A DNA stretch of 64,000 nt, taken from ZC4RG35 sp036375695. Its GTDB lineage: Bacteria > Actinomycetota > Acidimicrobiia > Spongiisociales > ZC4RG35. Under the pieces are notes generated by a model. The model searched no databases. It saw only the letters and a list, made by a program, of their open reading frames with translations, and was not told the DNA's origin. The DNA lies in NCBI GenBank assembly GCA_036375695.1, contig DASVBU010000040.1, forward strand, positions 1 through 64,000, in the 5' to 3' direction. The position numbers were made by a program, and so were the translations under genes. Of this stretch, positions 43,944-53,200 are shown one piece after another; within the stretch, counting starts at the first letter, position 1; every line of letters starts with the position of its first letter.

Positions 43944-44831
43944 GTGTTGAACCGTCTCCAGGCGTGGAAGACCGCGGCGCGACCCCACACCCTGCCGGCG
44001 GCGATGGCACCTGTGGTGGCGGCGGCCGGCCTCGCCGACGCCGACGAAGTGTTCCGGCTGGGCTCCTTCGTCTTGGCCCTGGTGGCCGCGATCGCCATCC
44101 AGATCGCCGCCAACTTCGCCAACGACGTCTCGGACGCCACCCGTGGCGCGGACACCCCGGAGCGCATCGGGCCGCCCCGAATGGTCGCCGCCGGTGTCAT
44201 CACCCCCGGGGAGATGTGGATCGCCACCTGGGTCGCGGTCGGAGTGGCGGTCGTCGCCGCCATCGGGCTGTTGCTCGTTGCCGGGCCGGTCGTGATCGTG
44301 ATCGGGGTGGCCTCGGTCCTGGCGATGCTGGGCTACGTGGGCGGGCCGTTCCCCTACGGCTATCGAGGTCTCGGCGAGGTGTTCGTCTTCATCTTCTTCG
44401 GCCTGGTCGCCACCGTGGGCGCCCGATACGTGCACGACGGGAGCGCCCCGTTGTCCGCCTGGCTGGCGGCCATCCCGATCGGCTTCCTCGCCGCCGCCAT
44501 CCTCGTGGCCAACAACCTCCGAGACATCGACACCGACGCGGGTGCTGGGAAGAGGACACTGGCGGTGATCATCGGCCCGGAACGGACGCGCATCCTCTAC
44601 GGGATCCTGGTCGTGTCCGCATTCGCACTGGTGGGGGTGTTCGCGATCGCCGACCGGATACCGCGGGGCGCCATCGTGGCGGTCCCGTTCGTGATGGCGG
44701 CAATCCGACCGATCCGCAACGTTCTCGACGGTGTCGAAGGACGGGCCCTGGTCACGGTCCTGAGACGAACCGCGCGCGTGCACCTCATGTTCGGTCTCGC
44801 CATCGGCATCGGCTCGGCCATCTGGCACTGA
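43944..44831 (+). CDS. menA: 1,4-dihydroxy-2-naphthoate polyprenyltransferase
   Basis: A UbiA-type membrane prenyltransferase of 295 aa with eight or nine helices. The first Asp-rich motif is NDVSD (60-64, in FANDVSDATRGAD) and the second is NNLRDIDTDAGAGKRTL. The GTG at 43944 follows the menB stop by four bases. Together with menE and menB it covers several later steps of the classical menaquinone route; menD, menC and menF are not in the window. Confidence 0.93.
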   Translation: MLNRLQAWKTAARPHTLPAAMAPVVAAAGLADADEVFRLGSFVLALVAAIAIQIAANFANDVSDATRGADTPERIGPPRMVAAGVITPGEMWIATWVAVGVAVVAAIGLLLVAGPVVIVIGVASVLAMLGYVGGPFPYGYRGLGEVFVFIFFGLVATVGARYVHDGSAPLSAWLAAIPIGFLAAAILVANNLRDIDTDAGAGKRTLAVIIGPERTRILYGILVVSAFALVGVFAIADRIPRGAIVAVPFVMAAIRPIRNVLDGVEGRALVTVLRRTARVHLMFGLAIGIGSAIWH

Positions 44832-44869
44832 CCCGTCGCTGGAACCACCGGCGCGGGCTGCGCGTCCAA

Positions 44870-45748
44870 ATGGATATGAGAATCAAGGCTCTGGCGACCC
44901 TCCTCCTGGCCGGGCTCGTCGCCGCATGCGCCGGGACACTCCCCGGCTCGGTCGAGGGTCGATGGATCCTCGAGAGCGGCACCCATGCCGACGGCGAAGT
45001 CCCGACCGACGTCGGCACCCGGCCCCGACTCGTGCTCGCGGACGGGCTGATCAGCGGGCAGTCACACTGCAACAGCTTCAACGGGCAGTTCCGCGCCAAT
45101 TCCAGCGGTCGTTTCCAGATCGTCGACGGCCTCGCGGTCACGGAGATGGCCTGTGTCGACAACGAGGCGATGAATGCGGAGAGGCTGCTCCTGGAGGCCC
45201 TGGAGGCGGTGAGCTCCTTCCGGGTCGAAGACGGGATCCTCACGCTCGAGGGCGACGGTCACCGTCTCGTCTTCACTGCGGACACCGAGCAGGGGCCCTC
45301 CCCCAGCGGTCCGCCGGGATCGCCGGACGACTCGACCCAGAGCCCGGCCACCACCGTCCCCGAAGCATCAGGCGGTGCGGACGTGTCGGTCACCAACCGC
45401 TGGTTCCCCCCGGAGACGTACGGGGAGTGGGAACTGGAGCGCGGCGTCGTCGACGGGGAGGAGATCCCGATCGCTGAGGGCCACCCGGTCACCCTCTCGG
45501 TTTCCGACCTCGGCTTCGGGGGCAAGGTCTGCAACGACTATGGCTTCGTCCCCAACAGGGAGGACCCGGACGCCTTCCCCGACATCTTCAGCACGATGAT
45601 GCTGTGCACCCCGGACGGTGTGATGCGGTCCGAGCAGGCCTATCTCGACGCATTGCGCCGGTTCGAGTCGGCGCGACTCGAGGACGGCAAGCTCGTCATC
45701 GAGGGCGACGGCATGCAGATGCTCTTCCGGCCGAGTGGAGGTGGTTGA
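44870..45748 (+). CDS. lipoprotein with two META-like domains
   Basis: A 292-aa lipoprotein with lipobox LVAAC (Cys20). Two repeats of the META/HslJ type follow. The first covers about 24-140 (RWILESGTHADGEV, HCNSFNGQF, EMACVDNEAMNAE). The second covers about 178-290 (WELERGVVDGEEI, VCNDYGFVP, MMLCTPDGVMRSEQAYLDAL). A Pro/Ser/Thr linker joins them. ATG 44870 and 44876 are both possible starts. The function of META domains is poorly defined; some relate to stress or protease inhibition. Confidence 0.8.
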   Translation: MDMRIKALATLLLAGLVAACAGTLPGSVEGRWILESGTHADGEVPTDVGTRPRLVLADGLISGQSHCNSFNGQFRANSSGRFQIVDGLAVTEMACVDNEAMNAERLLLEALEAVSSFRVEDGILTLEGDGHRLVFTADTEQGPSPSGPPGSPDDSTQSPATTVPEASGGADVSVTNRWFPPETYGEWELERGVVDGEEIPIAEGHPVTLSVSDLGFGGKVCNDYGFVPNREDPDAFPDIFSTMMLCTPDGVMRSEQAYLDALRRFESARLEDGKLVIEGDGMQMLFRPSGGG

Positions 45749-45749
45749 G

Positions 45750-46193
45750 ATGCGTCTGATACTCGCCGTGACCGTGACCACGGCCCTGGTCGCCGGGTGC
45801 GGCATCGAGGGAGCTACGTCGTCGACGACGTTCCCGGAACCGGTCACCACCACCACAACCACCACCGAGCCTCCAGGGAATCGGGTCAGCACTTCCACGG
45901 TCCCCTCCGTCACCGGCGAGGTGCCGGAAGACCTGCTCCGGCCGGTGCTGCAAGACGCCTCGGAGCGCGCCGGGGTGCCGGCAGGGGAGCTCGAGGTCAC
46001 GCGAAGCCAGGCCACGGAGTGGCCCGACGGCGCGCTGGGCTGTCCCGAGCCCGGTCAGTCCTACATCCAGGTGATCATCCCCGGCTACTGGGTCGAGATC
46101 GAAGGTCCGGACGACGCCTACGACTACAGGCTCGACGCCAAAGGCAACTTCAAGCTCTGCGAGACGGGCAGGCTCCCCCTCGGCCGACCCTGA
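45750..46193 (+). CDS. small secreted lipoprotein, 147 aa
   Basis: The lipobox ALVAGC (Cys17) follows a short signal peptide, then a Thr-rich linker to about residue 50. The folded part (about 55-147) contains SQATEWPDGALGCPEPGQSY and PGYWVEIEG, a pattern also found in other actinobacterial secreted proteins of unknown role. The ATG at 45750 has GGAGGTGG just upstream and lies directly after the META gene stop, so the two form one unit. A strong terminator follows. Confidence 0.75.
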   Translation: MRLILAVTVTTALVAGCGIEGATSSTTFPEPVTTTTTTTEPPGNRVSTSTVPSVTGEVPEDLLRPVLQDASERAGVPAGELEVTRSQATEWPDGALGCPEPGQSYIQVIIPGYWVEIEGPDDAYDYRLDAKGNFKLCETGRLPLGRP

Positions 46194-46220
46194 ACACATC
46201 GCGGAATCGCGGGATGAAAT

Positions 46221-46248
46221 GAGGAGGGGCCCTCGAGGGCCCCTCCTC
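46221..46248. terminator. perfect 28-base palindrome between convergent genes
   Basis: GAGGAGGGGCCCTC followed directly by its reverse complement makes a perfect 14-bp inverted repeat with no spacer. It lies 27 bases after the lipoprotein stop and 22 bases from the subtilase stop. It would work as a bidirectional terminator. T-runs are absent. Confidence 0.8.
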
Positions 46249-46269
46249 TCCATGGGCGTCTCCCGAGAA

Positions 46270-49200
46270 CTACTTCTCGATGATGATCGCCTCCTCGTCA
46301 CCAGGCGCTCCGCCTCTGACGAGGACCAGGGCACCCTGGGTCTGGCTGATGGCGAACAGCCGCGCCGTCACCGATTCACCCGGTTCGAGCGAGATGAACT
46401 GCACGGGCTGGTTGCCGATGCGAAGCGGCGGGTGCTGGTTGCCGGCACCCAGGTCGAACGGCACCAGGTCGGTGACGACACCCTGGAAGTAGATGTCCAC
46501 CGCCAGGCCGACACCGGCCTTCTTCTGCTTGACGGACTGCGAGTCGAGACCGATCTGCTCACCGCAGACCAGCAGGACGGTGTTGCCGCTGTTGGTCTCG
46601 TGATCGGTGAAGAAGAACGCCGTGACTGCGTTCGTCTCCAGATCGATGGCGAACACGACGTTCCGCCCGTCGCTCAGGTTGAACGTCGAGAGGAACGACA
46701 GGTCGGCGTTGAGAACCGCGTAGTCCGCTTCGCCGTCGTTGTCGATGTCGATGTCGAACTCGAACGTCGCCGGGGCATTGGCATGCGTCTGCCGCTCCCA
46801 GGTGTTGACCGCGAAGGCCACCAGGAGCTCGGAGGCGCAGCCCGTCTCCGACCCCGTGTAGAAGGCGACGCCTGCCGCCCTGAAGTCCGGCACCGGGTTG
46901 TTCTCGCCACGACCACCTTGGGGAAGGTCGTCGCTGGTGGCGATCAGGTGATAGACCTCGAGCTCGGCATCGTTGACACCCGCGTTGGTGAACGTGACGT
47001 TCTTCTTGTCACGTTCGACATCGACGTCGGCTGCGTCCCGGGGCAGGACGTGCCATGGCAGGTGGATGTCGTTGACATCCCCCTCGGCGTCGAGCGTCAC
47101 GTACCCGTCGTACTCGAGCAGGTTCAGCCACGCCGGGTTGGCGCCATTGAAACCGGAGTTCCCGGCGTTGAGGCCGCCATTGGCGTCGTCGTCCCAATCA
47201 CGCAGCAGCTCGGCGTCGATCGTCAGCGTGACGACGACCTCGGCCGTTCCACCCGCAGGCACGGTGACCTGGCTGGGCGAGACCGAGACGCTCACCGCGC
47301 CGTTCGCCTCGTCGTTTGCGTAGCGGAAGCTGGAGTCGACGTCGTACGTGATCGGCGATCCGCCGTAGTTGCGGACCGTCACCGTCTTCTCCAGCGTCAT
47401 GTCGGCGGTCGCCTCGACGAACCCGAACGAGAGCGCCGGGCTCATCGTCTCGGCGTCCCATGCCGCCGCATCGCTCTCGAAGGCGCGGTTCACCCGCACC
47501 TCACCGCCACCGATCCGCGTTATCGGCGCCAGACCGGCGCCAGGTGCGGTCTCGATGTCGGGATCGGCGGTGTTGACCAGTCGAGCCTTGACCTCCAGTG
47601 GCGTGAGACCGGGCTCCGCCTGCATCAGGAGGGCCGCAGAACCGGCCACCATCGGGGTGGCACCCGAGGTCCCGCCGAACGGGGTGGTCTGGGTGCCGGT
47701 CCCGACCTCGGCGGAGACCGAGGCGCCCGGTGCGCCGATCTCGGGCTTGATCATGTTGTTGAACTGGTTCGACGGACCGCGTCCGGAGGTTCCGACCAAA
47801 GATCCGACCAGCGGGATGCCCGTGGCCGGGTCGAAGCTGATCACCGCGTTGCCGGTGCGCAGGATGTCGCCCGTCGACTGGTGGATCATGTAGGCAGGGA
47901 TCCCGGGAAGCTCGCCACCACCGAATGCACCCTCGAACGGTGCGCCGGTGTCGACCAGCATGATGATGCCGAGGATTCCTCCCCCGGCCTCGATGTTCTG
48001 GATCTTGAGGCTGAAGTTACAGGTTCCTCGATCCACGGCCACTATCTGGCCCTCCACCGAGCCTGGAGCGAACTCTTCGCACCCGTCCAGGTTGCCGCCG
48101 GCGCCGTCGCCATAGAGGACCGGACCGGCGATCTGGGCCGTCAGCGGAGCCGACCACCCCTGGTGGACGGCCTCGTAGAACCCGGCAGACTCGGCCGGCT
48201 CGATGACCTCCATCTCGACCAGCAGGGCCGATGGCACCTGGGTCTGCGCCACGCTGAGCGCAGTGGGCGCCGAGCCCGGGCTGTCGGTGGTGTATGGCTT
48301 GTCCGACGTGTTGCCCGCCGCGGCGACGGTGAGGACACCGGCCGCGGTGGCGCCGTCGACGGCGGCCGCGAGATCGTCGTCGAATGGCTGGCCGTAGAGC
48401 GACCCGAGGGACATGTTGATGATGTCGACACCGGCTTCGACGGCGAACTCCATGCCCTGGATCAGGGCGATACCGGAGCAGGACGACGTCTGCGACGAGC
48501 AGACCTTGACGGCCACGAGGCTCGCCCCGGGGGCGACACCCAGGTTGCCGGCGATGATGTCGGCGACATGTGTGCCGTGGAACGCTCCGGGCCCGCTGTC
48601 CAGCGGGTCGGGGTCCGGCGCCAGGTCGCCGTTGGGCCATTCATCGCCGACGAAGTCGAAGCCTTCGACGACCTTGGCGGTCGGGAAGGTCCCCGGCTCC
48701 CGGGTGGTCGGATCGTCGTTGGCGTAGTCGTTGGGGTCGCCCGATCCCCCGAGTGCCGCGTGGTAATAGTCGACGCCCGAGTCGAGAACGGCCACGGTTG
48801 TGCCGGTCCCATCGAACCCAGCGTCGTGGACGTCCGTGCCACCGATGTACGGAACCGTCTCGGACAGCTCCATCACGTAGTCCGCCACGGGTCTGATCGT
48901 GGTCACCGAGCTCACCTCGGCGATCTCGGCCACCTTGTCGGCGTCGACCGTGGCGAACACCGCGTTCAGGACCGTGTCGACCGATCCATGGACGGTTCCG
49001 CCCAGTGCCTCGATGCGATTGACCACCTCGGCTTGCTGGGCATCGATCGTGGAGCCGTTGCCACCGCGTGACAGGGATGGCTCCGCCATCCTCACGCTGA
49101 TCTGCACCGGCCCCTCTGCCCCTGCCAGCGCCTCGTCGACATGCGCCACCGGGCCGCGCGTGATCGGGTTGGGAAGACGTAGCTCCTCGATCCGATCGAT

Positions 49201-49284
49201 CGCGGCATCCGGTACCGCAGCGCCCACGGGCAGGGCACTCAGTACGAGCGCCAGCGAGGCGATGAGTACGGATGCTCTCCTCAT
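46270..49284 (-). CDS. secreted subtilisin-like (S8) serine protease with PA domain
   Basis: A 1004-aa exported protease. The signal peptide (1-22) and an inhibitor_I9-like propeptide (about 58-140) precede the catalytic domain. The triad is Asp168 (VAVLDSGVDY), His236 (FHGTHVADI) and Ser540 (GGTSGATPMVAGSA), with oxyanion Asn324 (AAAGN). A PA insert sits at about 375-480, between His and Ser. The C-terminal 400 residues include Fn3-like segments (TVRNYGGSPITYDV) and repeats without a clear family. There is no LPxTG or membrane anchor, so it is probably released or wall-bound. It likely feeds the cell with peptides. Confidence 0.92.
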   Translation of the reverse strand: MRRASVLIASLALVLSALPVGAAVPDAAIDRIEELRLPNPITRGPVAHVDEALAGAEGPVQISVRMAEPSLSRGGNGSTIDAQQAEVVNRIEALGGTVHGSVDTVLNAVFATVDADKVAEIAEVSSVTTIRPVADYVMELSETVPYIGGTDVHDAGFDGTGTTVAVLDSGVDYYHAALGGSGDPNDYANDDPTTREPGTFPTAKVVEGFDFVGDEWPNGDLAPDPDPLDSGPGAFHGTHVADIIAGNLGVAPGASLVAVKVCSSQTSSCSGIALIQGMEFAVEAGVDIINMSLGSLYGQPFDDDLAAAVDGATAAGVLTVAAAGNTSDKPYTTDSPGSAPTALSVAQTQVPSALLVEMEVIEPAESAGFYEAVHQGWSAPLTAQIAGPVLYGDGAGGNLDGCEEFAPGSVEGQIVAVDRGTCNFSLKIQNIEAGGGILGIIMLVDTGAPFEGAFGGGELPGIPAYMIHQSTGDILRTGNAVISFDPATGIPLVGSLVGTSGRGPSNQFNNMIKPEIGAPGASVSAEVGTGTQTTPFGGTSGATPMVAGSAALLMQAEPGLTPLEVKARLVNTADPDIETAPGAGLAPITRIGGGEVRVNRAFESDAAAWDAETMSPALSFGFVEATADMTLEKTVTVRNYGGSPITYDVDSSFRYANDEANGAVSVSVSPSQVTVPAGGTAEVVVTLTIDAELLRDWDDDANGGLNAGNSGFNGANPAWLNLLEYDGYVTLDAEGDVNDIHLPWHVLPRDAADVDVERDKKNVTFTNAGVNDAELEVYHLIATSDDLPQGGRGENNPVPDFRAAGVAFYTGSETGCASELLVAFAVNTWERQTHANAPATFEFDIDIDNDGEADYAVLNADLSFLSTFNLSDGRNVVFAIDLETNAVTAFFFTDHETNSGNTVLLVCGEQIGLDSQSVKQKKAGVGLAVDIYFQGVVTDLVPFDLGAGNQHPPLRIGNQPVQFISLEPGESVTARLFAISQTQGALVLVRGGAPGDEEAIIIEK

Positions 49285-49453
49285 CCTCTCCTCTCCTTGT
49301 CGCCCGGATCTCTCCGGGAACGACCTCCCACCGCCCCGTGGGGCCGGACACTATCCCAAAGGATTCCGACGCGTCGTCGGCTCGATGGCCCGATCTGGAG
49401 CCTGTGACGATCGGCCCTATTTGGCCCTCGGCCGGTCTGGGTAACCTTCTGCC

Positions 49454-52093
49454 GTGCCTCACCTCTACGACTTCGACAAGGGTGACTACACCGACCGCGG
49501 CCTCCTGGGAGGGAAGGGCGCCGGTCTCGCCGAGATGACCCATCTCGGGCTCCCCGTACCACCCGGATTCACCATCACCACCGAGGTGTGCCGACACGCC
49601 ATGAAGACAGGTGAGCTGCCGCCGGACCTCTGGGACGAGGTCGACGCCGCGCTGGACCGTCTCGAGGAGAAGAGCGGTCGCACCTTCGGTGGAGGGACGG
49701 CGCCCCTCCTCTTGTCCGTCCGGTCGGGCGCCAAGTTCTCCATGCCCGGCATGATGGACACCGTCCTCAACATCGGGGTCAACGATGAGATCGTGGAGGA
49801 CCTGATCGCCTGGTCCGGTGACCCCCATTTCGCCTGGGACGTCTACCGGCGCTTCGTCCAGATGTACGGCGACGTGGTGCTCGGCATCGAGGAGAGCCGT
49901 TTCCAGGGCGTGCTCACCATGCTGCGGGCCAGGGCCGGGGTGAAGAGCGACGCCGACCTGAGCGCCGCCGACCTCCAACGCGCCACCAAGGAGTTCAAGG
50001 CCATCGTCGAGGAGCACCGCCCCGGTCGGCTCCCCTCCGACCCGAGGGAGCAGCTGCGAGGCGCCATCGAGGCCGTCTTCAAGTCGTGGACCAACAAACG
50101 CGCCGTCGACTACCGGCGGATCCACGACATCCCGGACGACCTCGGCACCGCATGCAACGTGCAGATGATGGTGTTCGGCGACCTGGGCGAGGACTCGGGC
50201 ACCGGCGTGTGCTTCACCCGCGACCCATCGAGCGGGGCCCGTGTCTATTACGGCGACTACCTGCCCCAGGCCCAGGGCGAGGATGTCGTCTCCGGCGCCC
50301 GCAACACGCTGACGCTGGACGCCCTCAAGGACCTGCACCCGGACTGCCACCGCGAGCTCGTCGAGCACATGGACCGGCTCGAGGAGAACTACCGGGACAT
50401 GATGGACATCGAGTTCACCATCGAGCGAGGCAAGCTCTTCATCCTCCAGTGCCGTGTCGGCAAGCGGACGCCTGCCGCCGCGGTCAGGATCGCGGTGGCC
50501 ATCGCCAACGAGGGCACCATCACCCGGGAGGAGGCCCTTCTCCGGGTCGACCCCGAGTCACTGGAGCAACTCCACCGCCCCCGTGTCGACCCCAAGACCG
50601 ACGCCAAACCGGTGGCCACCGGCGTCGACGCCTCCCCGGGCGCCGCGGTGGGCGTGATCAGCTTCGACTCCGACGACGCCGTCCGGATGGCCGCCGAGGG
50701 CCAGGACGTGATCCTGGTCAGGCCGGAGACCACGCCCGACGACATCCACGGCATGGCTGCCGCCGTTGGCATCCTCACCAGCCAGGGCGGGAAGACCTCA
50801 CACGCCGCAGTGGTGGCGCGAGGCATGGGCAAGCCGGCCGTCACCGGGGCAGCGGCGCTGACGGTGGACGTGCACGGCGGTGTCCTCCTCGTGGGTGGCC
50901 GCGAGCTGCGACGCGGCGACAAGATCACCATCGACGGGACCAGCGGCAAGGTCTACGTCGGAGATGTCGATCTCGTGGCGCCGGAGACGCTGCCCGAGCT
51001 CCTCACCCTCCTGGAGTGGGCCGACGCCATCCGGACGCTGGGTGTCCGGGCCAACGCCGACACGCCGGAGGACGCCGCCGAGGCGAGACGGCGGGGCGCC
51101 CAGGGCATCGGTCTCGCCCGCACCGAGCACATGTTCATGGGCGAGCGGCTCCAGATCGTCCAGAAGGTGATCCTCGCCAGGAACCAGCTCGACCGTCAAC
51201 GTGCGCTCGAAGAGCTGGAGAAGCAGCAGGTGGACGACTTCGAGGCGATCCTCGAGGCGATGGACGGCCTCCCCGTGGTGGTCCGTCTCCTCGATCCGCC
51301 GCTGCACGAGTTCCTCCCCTCCCGCCTCGAGCTGGAGCAGGAGGCCCTGCGCCGGGTGCGTGCCGGCAGGCCGATCGACGAGATCCGGGACATGTCGAAT
51401 CAGGTGGCCAAATGGGAAGAGGACAACCCGATGCTCGGCCTCCGGGGTGTCCGTCTCGGCCTGGTGCTGCCCGACCTGTACCGGATGCAGGCCCGGGCGG
51501 CGATCAACGCGGTCTGCCGTCGCCTCGACGCCGGCGGCAAGCCCCACCTGGAGATCATGATCCCGCTCGTCTCGACGGTCGAGGAGCTCCGACGCATGCG
51601 GGAGATGATCTGCCAGGAGGTCGAGGAGGCGGAAGCCCGGACCGACCACGAGCTCCACATCCCCATCGGGACGATGATCGAGCTGCCCCGGGCGGCGCTG
51701 ACCGCCGGGGAGATCGCCCAGGTGGCCGACTTCTTCAGCTTCGGCACCAACGACCTGACCCAGATGACCTACGGCCTGAGCCGGGACGACGCGGAGCGTC
51801 TGTTCCTCCATCAGTACGTGGAGGAGGGGATCCTGAAGAACGACCCGTTCCAGACCATCGACCGCCACGGTGTGGGGAGGCTCGTGGAGGTCGCCTGCAA
51901 GGAGGGACGGGCGTCCAACCCGAGCCTCCAACTCGGCGTCTGCGGCGAGCACGGGGGCGAGGCGCGATCGATCGCCTTCTTCGCCGAGGTCGGCCTGGAC
52001 TACGTGTCTTGCAGCCCGTTCCGGGTGGAGGGTGCCCGGCTCGCCGCCGCCCAGGTGGCGATCAAGGGGCTCGAGACGACCGACACCCGCTAG
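49454..52093 (+). CDS. ppdK: pyruvate, phosphate dikinase
   Basis: An 879-aa enzyme that interconverts pyruvate, ATP and phosphate with PEP, AMP and pyrophosphate. The ATP-grasp N-terminal region has LLGGKGAGLAEM and SVRSGAKFSMPGMMDTVLN. The swivelling His is His450 (GGKTSHAAVVARG). The PEP-binding C-terminal barrel ends with Cys830 (GVCGEHGG). The length is normal. The start is GTG. It is divergent from the subtilase, and its stop interlocks with the meaB stop on the other strand. Confidence 0.96.
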   Translation: MPHLYDFDKGDYTDRGLLGGKGAGLAEMTHLGLPVPPGFTITTEVCRHAMKTGELPPDLWDEVDAALDRLEEKSGRTFGGGTAPLLLSVRSGAKFSMPGMMDTVLNIGVNDEIVEDLIAWSGDPHFAWDVYRRFVQMYGDVVLGIEESRFQGVLTMLRARAGVKSDADLSAADLQRATKEFKAIVEEHRPGRLPSDPREQLRGAIEAVFKSWTNKRAVDYRRIHDIPDDLGTACNVQMMVFGDLGEDSGTGVCFTRDPSSGARVYYGDYLPQAQGEDVVSGARNTLTLDALKDLHPDCHRELVEHMDRLEENYRDMMDIEFTIERGKLFILQCRVGKRTPAAAVRIAVAIANEGTITREEALLRVDPESLEQLHRPRVDPKTDAKPVATGVDASPGAAVGVISFDSDDAVRMAAEGQDVILVRPETTPDDIHGMAAAVGILTSQGGKTSHAAVVARGMGKPAVTGAAALTVDVHGGVLLVGGRELRRGDKITIDGTSGKVYVGDVDLVAPETLPELLTLLEWADAIRTLGVRANADTPEDAAEARRRGAQGIGLARTEHMFMGERLQIVQKVILARNQLDRQRALEELEKQQVDDFEAILEAMDGLPVVVRLLDPPLHEFLPSRLELEQEALRRVRAGRPIDEIRDMSNQVAKWEEDNPMLGLRGVRLGLVLPDLYRMQARAAINAVCRRLDAGGKPHLEIMIPLVSTVEELRRMREMICQEVEEAEARTDHELHIPIGTMIELPRAALTAGEIAQVADFFSFGTNDLTQMTYGLSRDDAERLFLHQYVEEGILKNDPFQTIDRHGVGRLVEVACKEGRASNPSLQLGVCGEHGGEARSIAFFAEVGLDYVSCSPFRVEGARLAAAQVAIKGLETTDTR

Positions 52094-52776
52094 AGACGCT
52101 CGACCAGGTCGGCCACACCCTCGCCGGTCGCGGCGCTGGTGACCAGCACCTCGAACCCGTGGTCCTCCGCCGCGGAGTTCAGGGCGCGGCGCACCTCGTC
52201 GGCCCCGGGCCGGTCCGCTTTGTTGACCACCACGATGTCGGCCACCTCGAGGATCCCGGCCTTGTCCGCCTGGACGTCGTCACCCCACGCCGGGGTCAAC
52301 ACGAGGACGACCACGTCGGCGACGTTCATCACGTCGACCTCCGATTGACCGACGCCGACCGTCTCCACGATGAGGCGATCGAAGCCGGCCAGGGCCATGA
52401 GCTTCAGGGCGGCGGCGGCCGCCGGCGCCAGACCACCCATGTGGCCCCGATTGGCCATGGAACGGATGTACACGCCGTCGTCACCTGTGTGCTCCTGCAT
52501 CCGGATGCGGTCGCCGAGGATGGCACCTCCGGTCTTGGGGCTGGACGGGTCGACGGCCAGCACCGCCACCGTCTCCCCGCGCTGTCGGAGCATCCGGACG
52601 ATGGCATCGACGAGGGTTGACTTGCCGGCGCCGGGCGGGCCGGTGATCCCGACGACCCGACGTCCGGGAGCCGCGACGGTGTCCAGGGTCGCTCCCGCCT
52701 CGGCAAGGCTGATCGCCCGGGCCAGGGCGCGTCGGTCACCGGCGCGCACCGATTCCAGGAGACCCGGGTCGATCAT
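52090..52776 (-). CDS. meaB: MeaB/ArgK-type P-loop GTPase, C-terminally short
   Basis: A G3E-type GTPase that guards or loads B12-dependent methylmalonyl-CoA mutase-like enzymes. Walker A GPPGAGKST is at 46-54, then AVLAVDPSSPKTGGAILGD, RSMANRGHMGG, ETVGVGQSEVDV and VVNKADRPG. At 228 aa it lacks roughly the last 80 to 100 residues of usual MeaB, including the dimerisation arm. It ends within the ppdK stop region. No mutase gene lies nearby. It fits the B12 use implied by the btu operon. Confidence 0.88.
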   Translation of the reverse strand: MIDPGLLESVRAGDRRALARAISLAEAGATLDTVAAPGRRVVGITGPPGAGKSTLVDAIVRMLRQRGETVAVLAVDPSSPKTGGAILGDRIRMQEHTGDDGVYIRSMANRGHMGGLAPAAAAALKLMALAGFDRLIVETVGVGQSEVDVMNVADVVVLVLTPAWGDDVQADKAGILEVADIVVVNKADRPGADEVRRALNSAAEDHGFEVLVTSAATGEGVADLVERL

Positions 52777-52799
52777 GGGCAGGGAGCCTAAGCCCCGCC

Positions 52800-53126
52800 T
52801 CAGAAGGGCAGCTGGATCCCGGAGCCGGCCTCTTCCATGCTGCCGGGCACCTCGGAGGTCGCCACCACCTCGGTGACGCCCGGGACCCGGTCGGTGAGGA
52901 TCCTCTCGATGCCGGCCTTGAGGGTCATCATCGAGAGAGGGCAGCCGCCACAGGCGCCGACCATCTCCAGCTCGACACGACCGCCATCGACGCCGAGCAG
53001 CACGATGTCGCCGCCGTCGGCCTGGACGGCCGGGCGGATGTACTCGATGGCGGCCTCGAGTGCGTCGAGGTCGACCTCTCCGGCCTCGGCGGGCTTGGAG
53101 ATGGAGACGGGGGTGGGCTGTGTCAT
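52800..53126 (-). CDS. NifU-like (Nfu) iron-sulfur carrier
   Basis: A 108-aa protein made of the NifU C-terminal domain. The cluster-binding CxxC is Cys59 and Cys62 (ACGGCPLSMMTLKAGIE), and DGGDIVLLGVDGGRVELEM is typical. It may pass clusters built on the SufB scaffold. It lies 23 bases upstream of meaB on the same strand, so the two are probably co-transcribed. Confidence 0.9.
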   Translation of the reverse strand: MTQPTPVSISKPAEAGEVDLDALEAAIEYIRPAVQADGGDIVLLGVDGGRVELEMVGACGGCPLSMMTLKAGIERILTDRVPGVTEVVATSEVPGSMEEAGSGIQLPF

Positions 53127-53200
53127 CTGTTCTCTCGAACCTCGGGATCCGTTTCGATGTTCCCGATCCTAGGGCCGGGACGAGGGTGTCAGAACCCGGC

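Noticed and set aside
46219..49071. A 950-codon open frame on the plus strand opposite the subtilase
   Set aside because: It mirrors the subtilase frame. The subtilase has a signal peptide and full catalytic triad, while the opposite product is Arg/Gly/Asp-rich without any domain. Long antisense frames are expected at this GC content.
50086..52620. An 844-codon plus-strand frame inside ppdK running into meaB
   Set aside because: It is a shifted frame of ppdK with Arg/Pro/Gly-rich, low-complexity product; ppdK itself is full length and intact.
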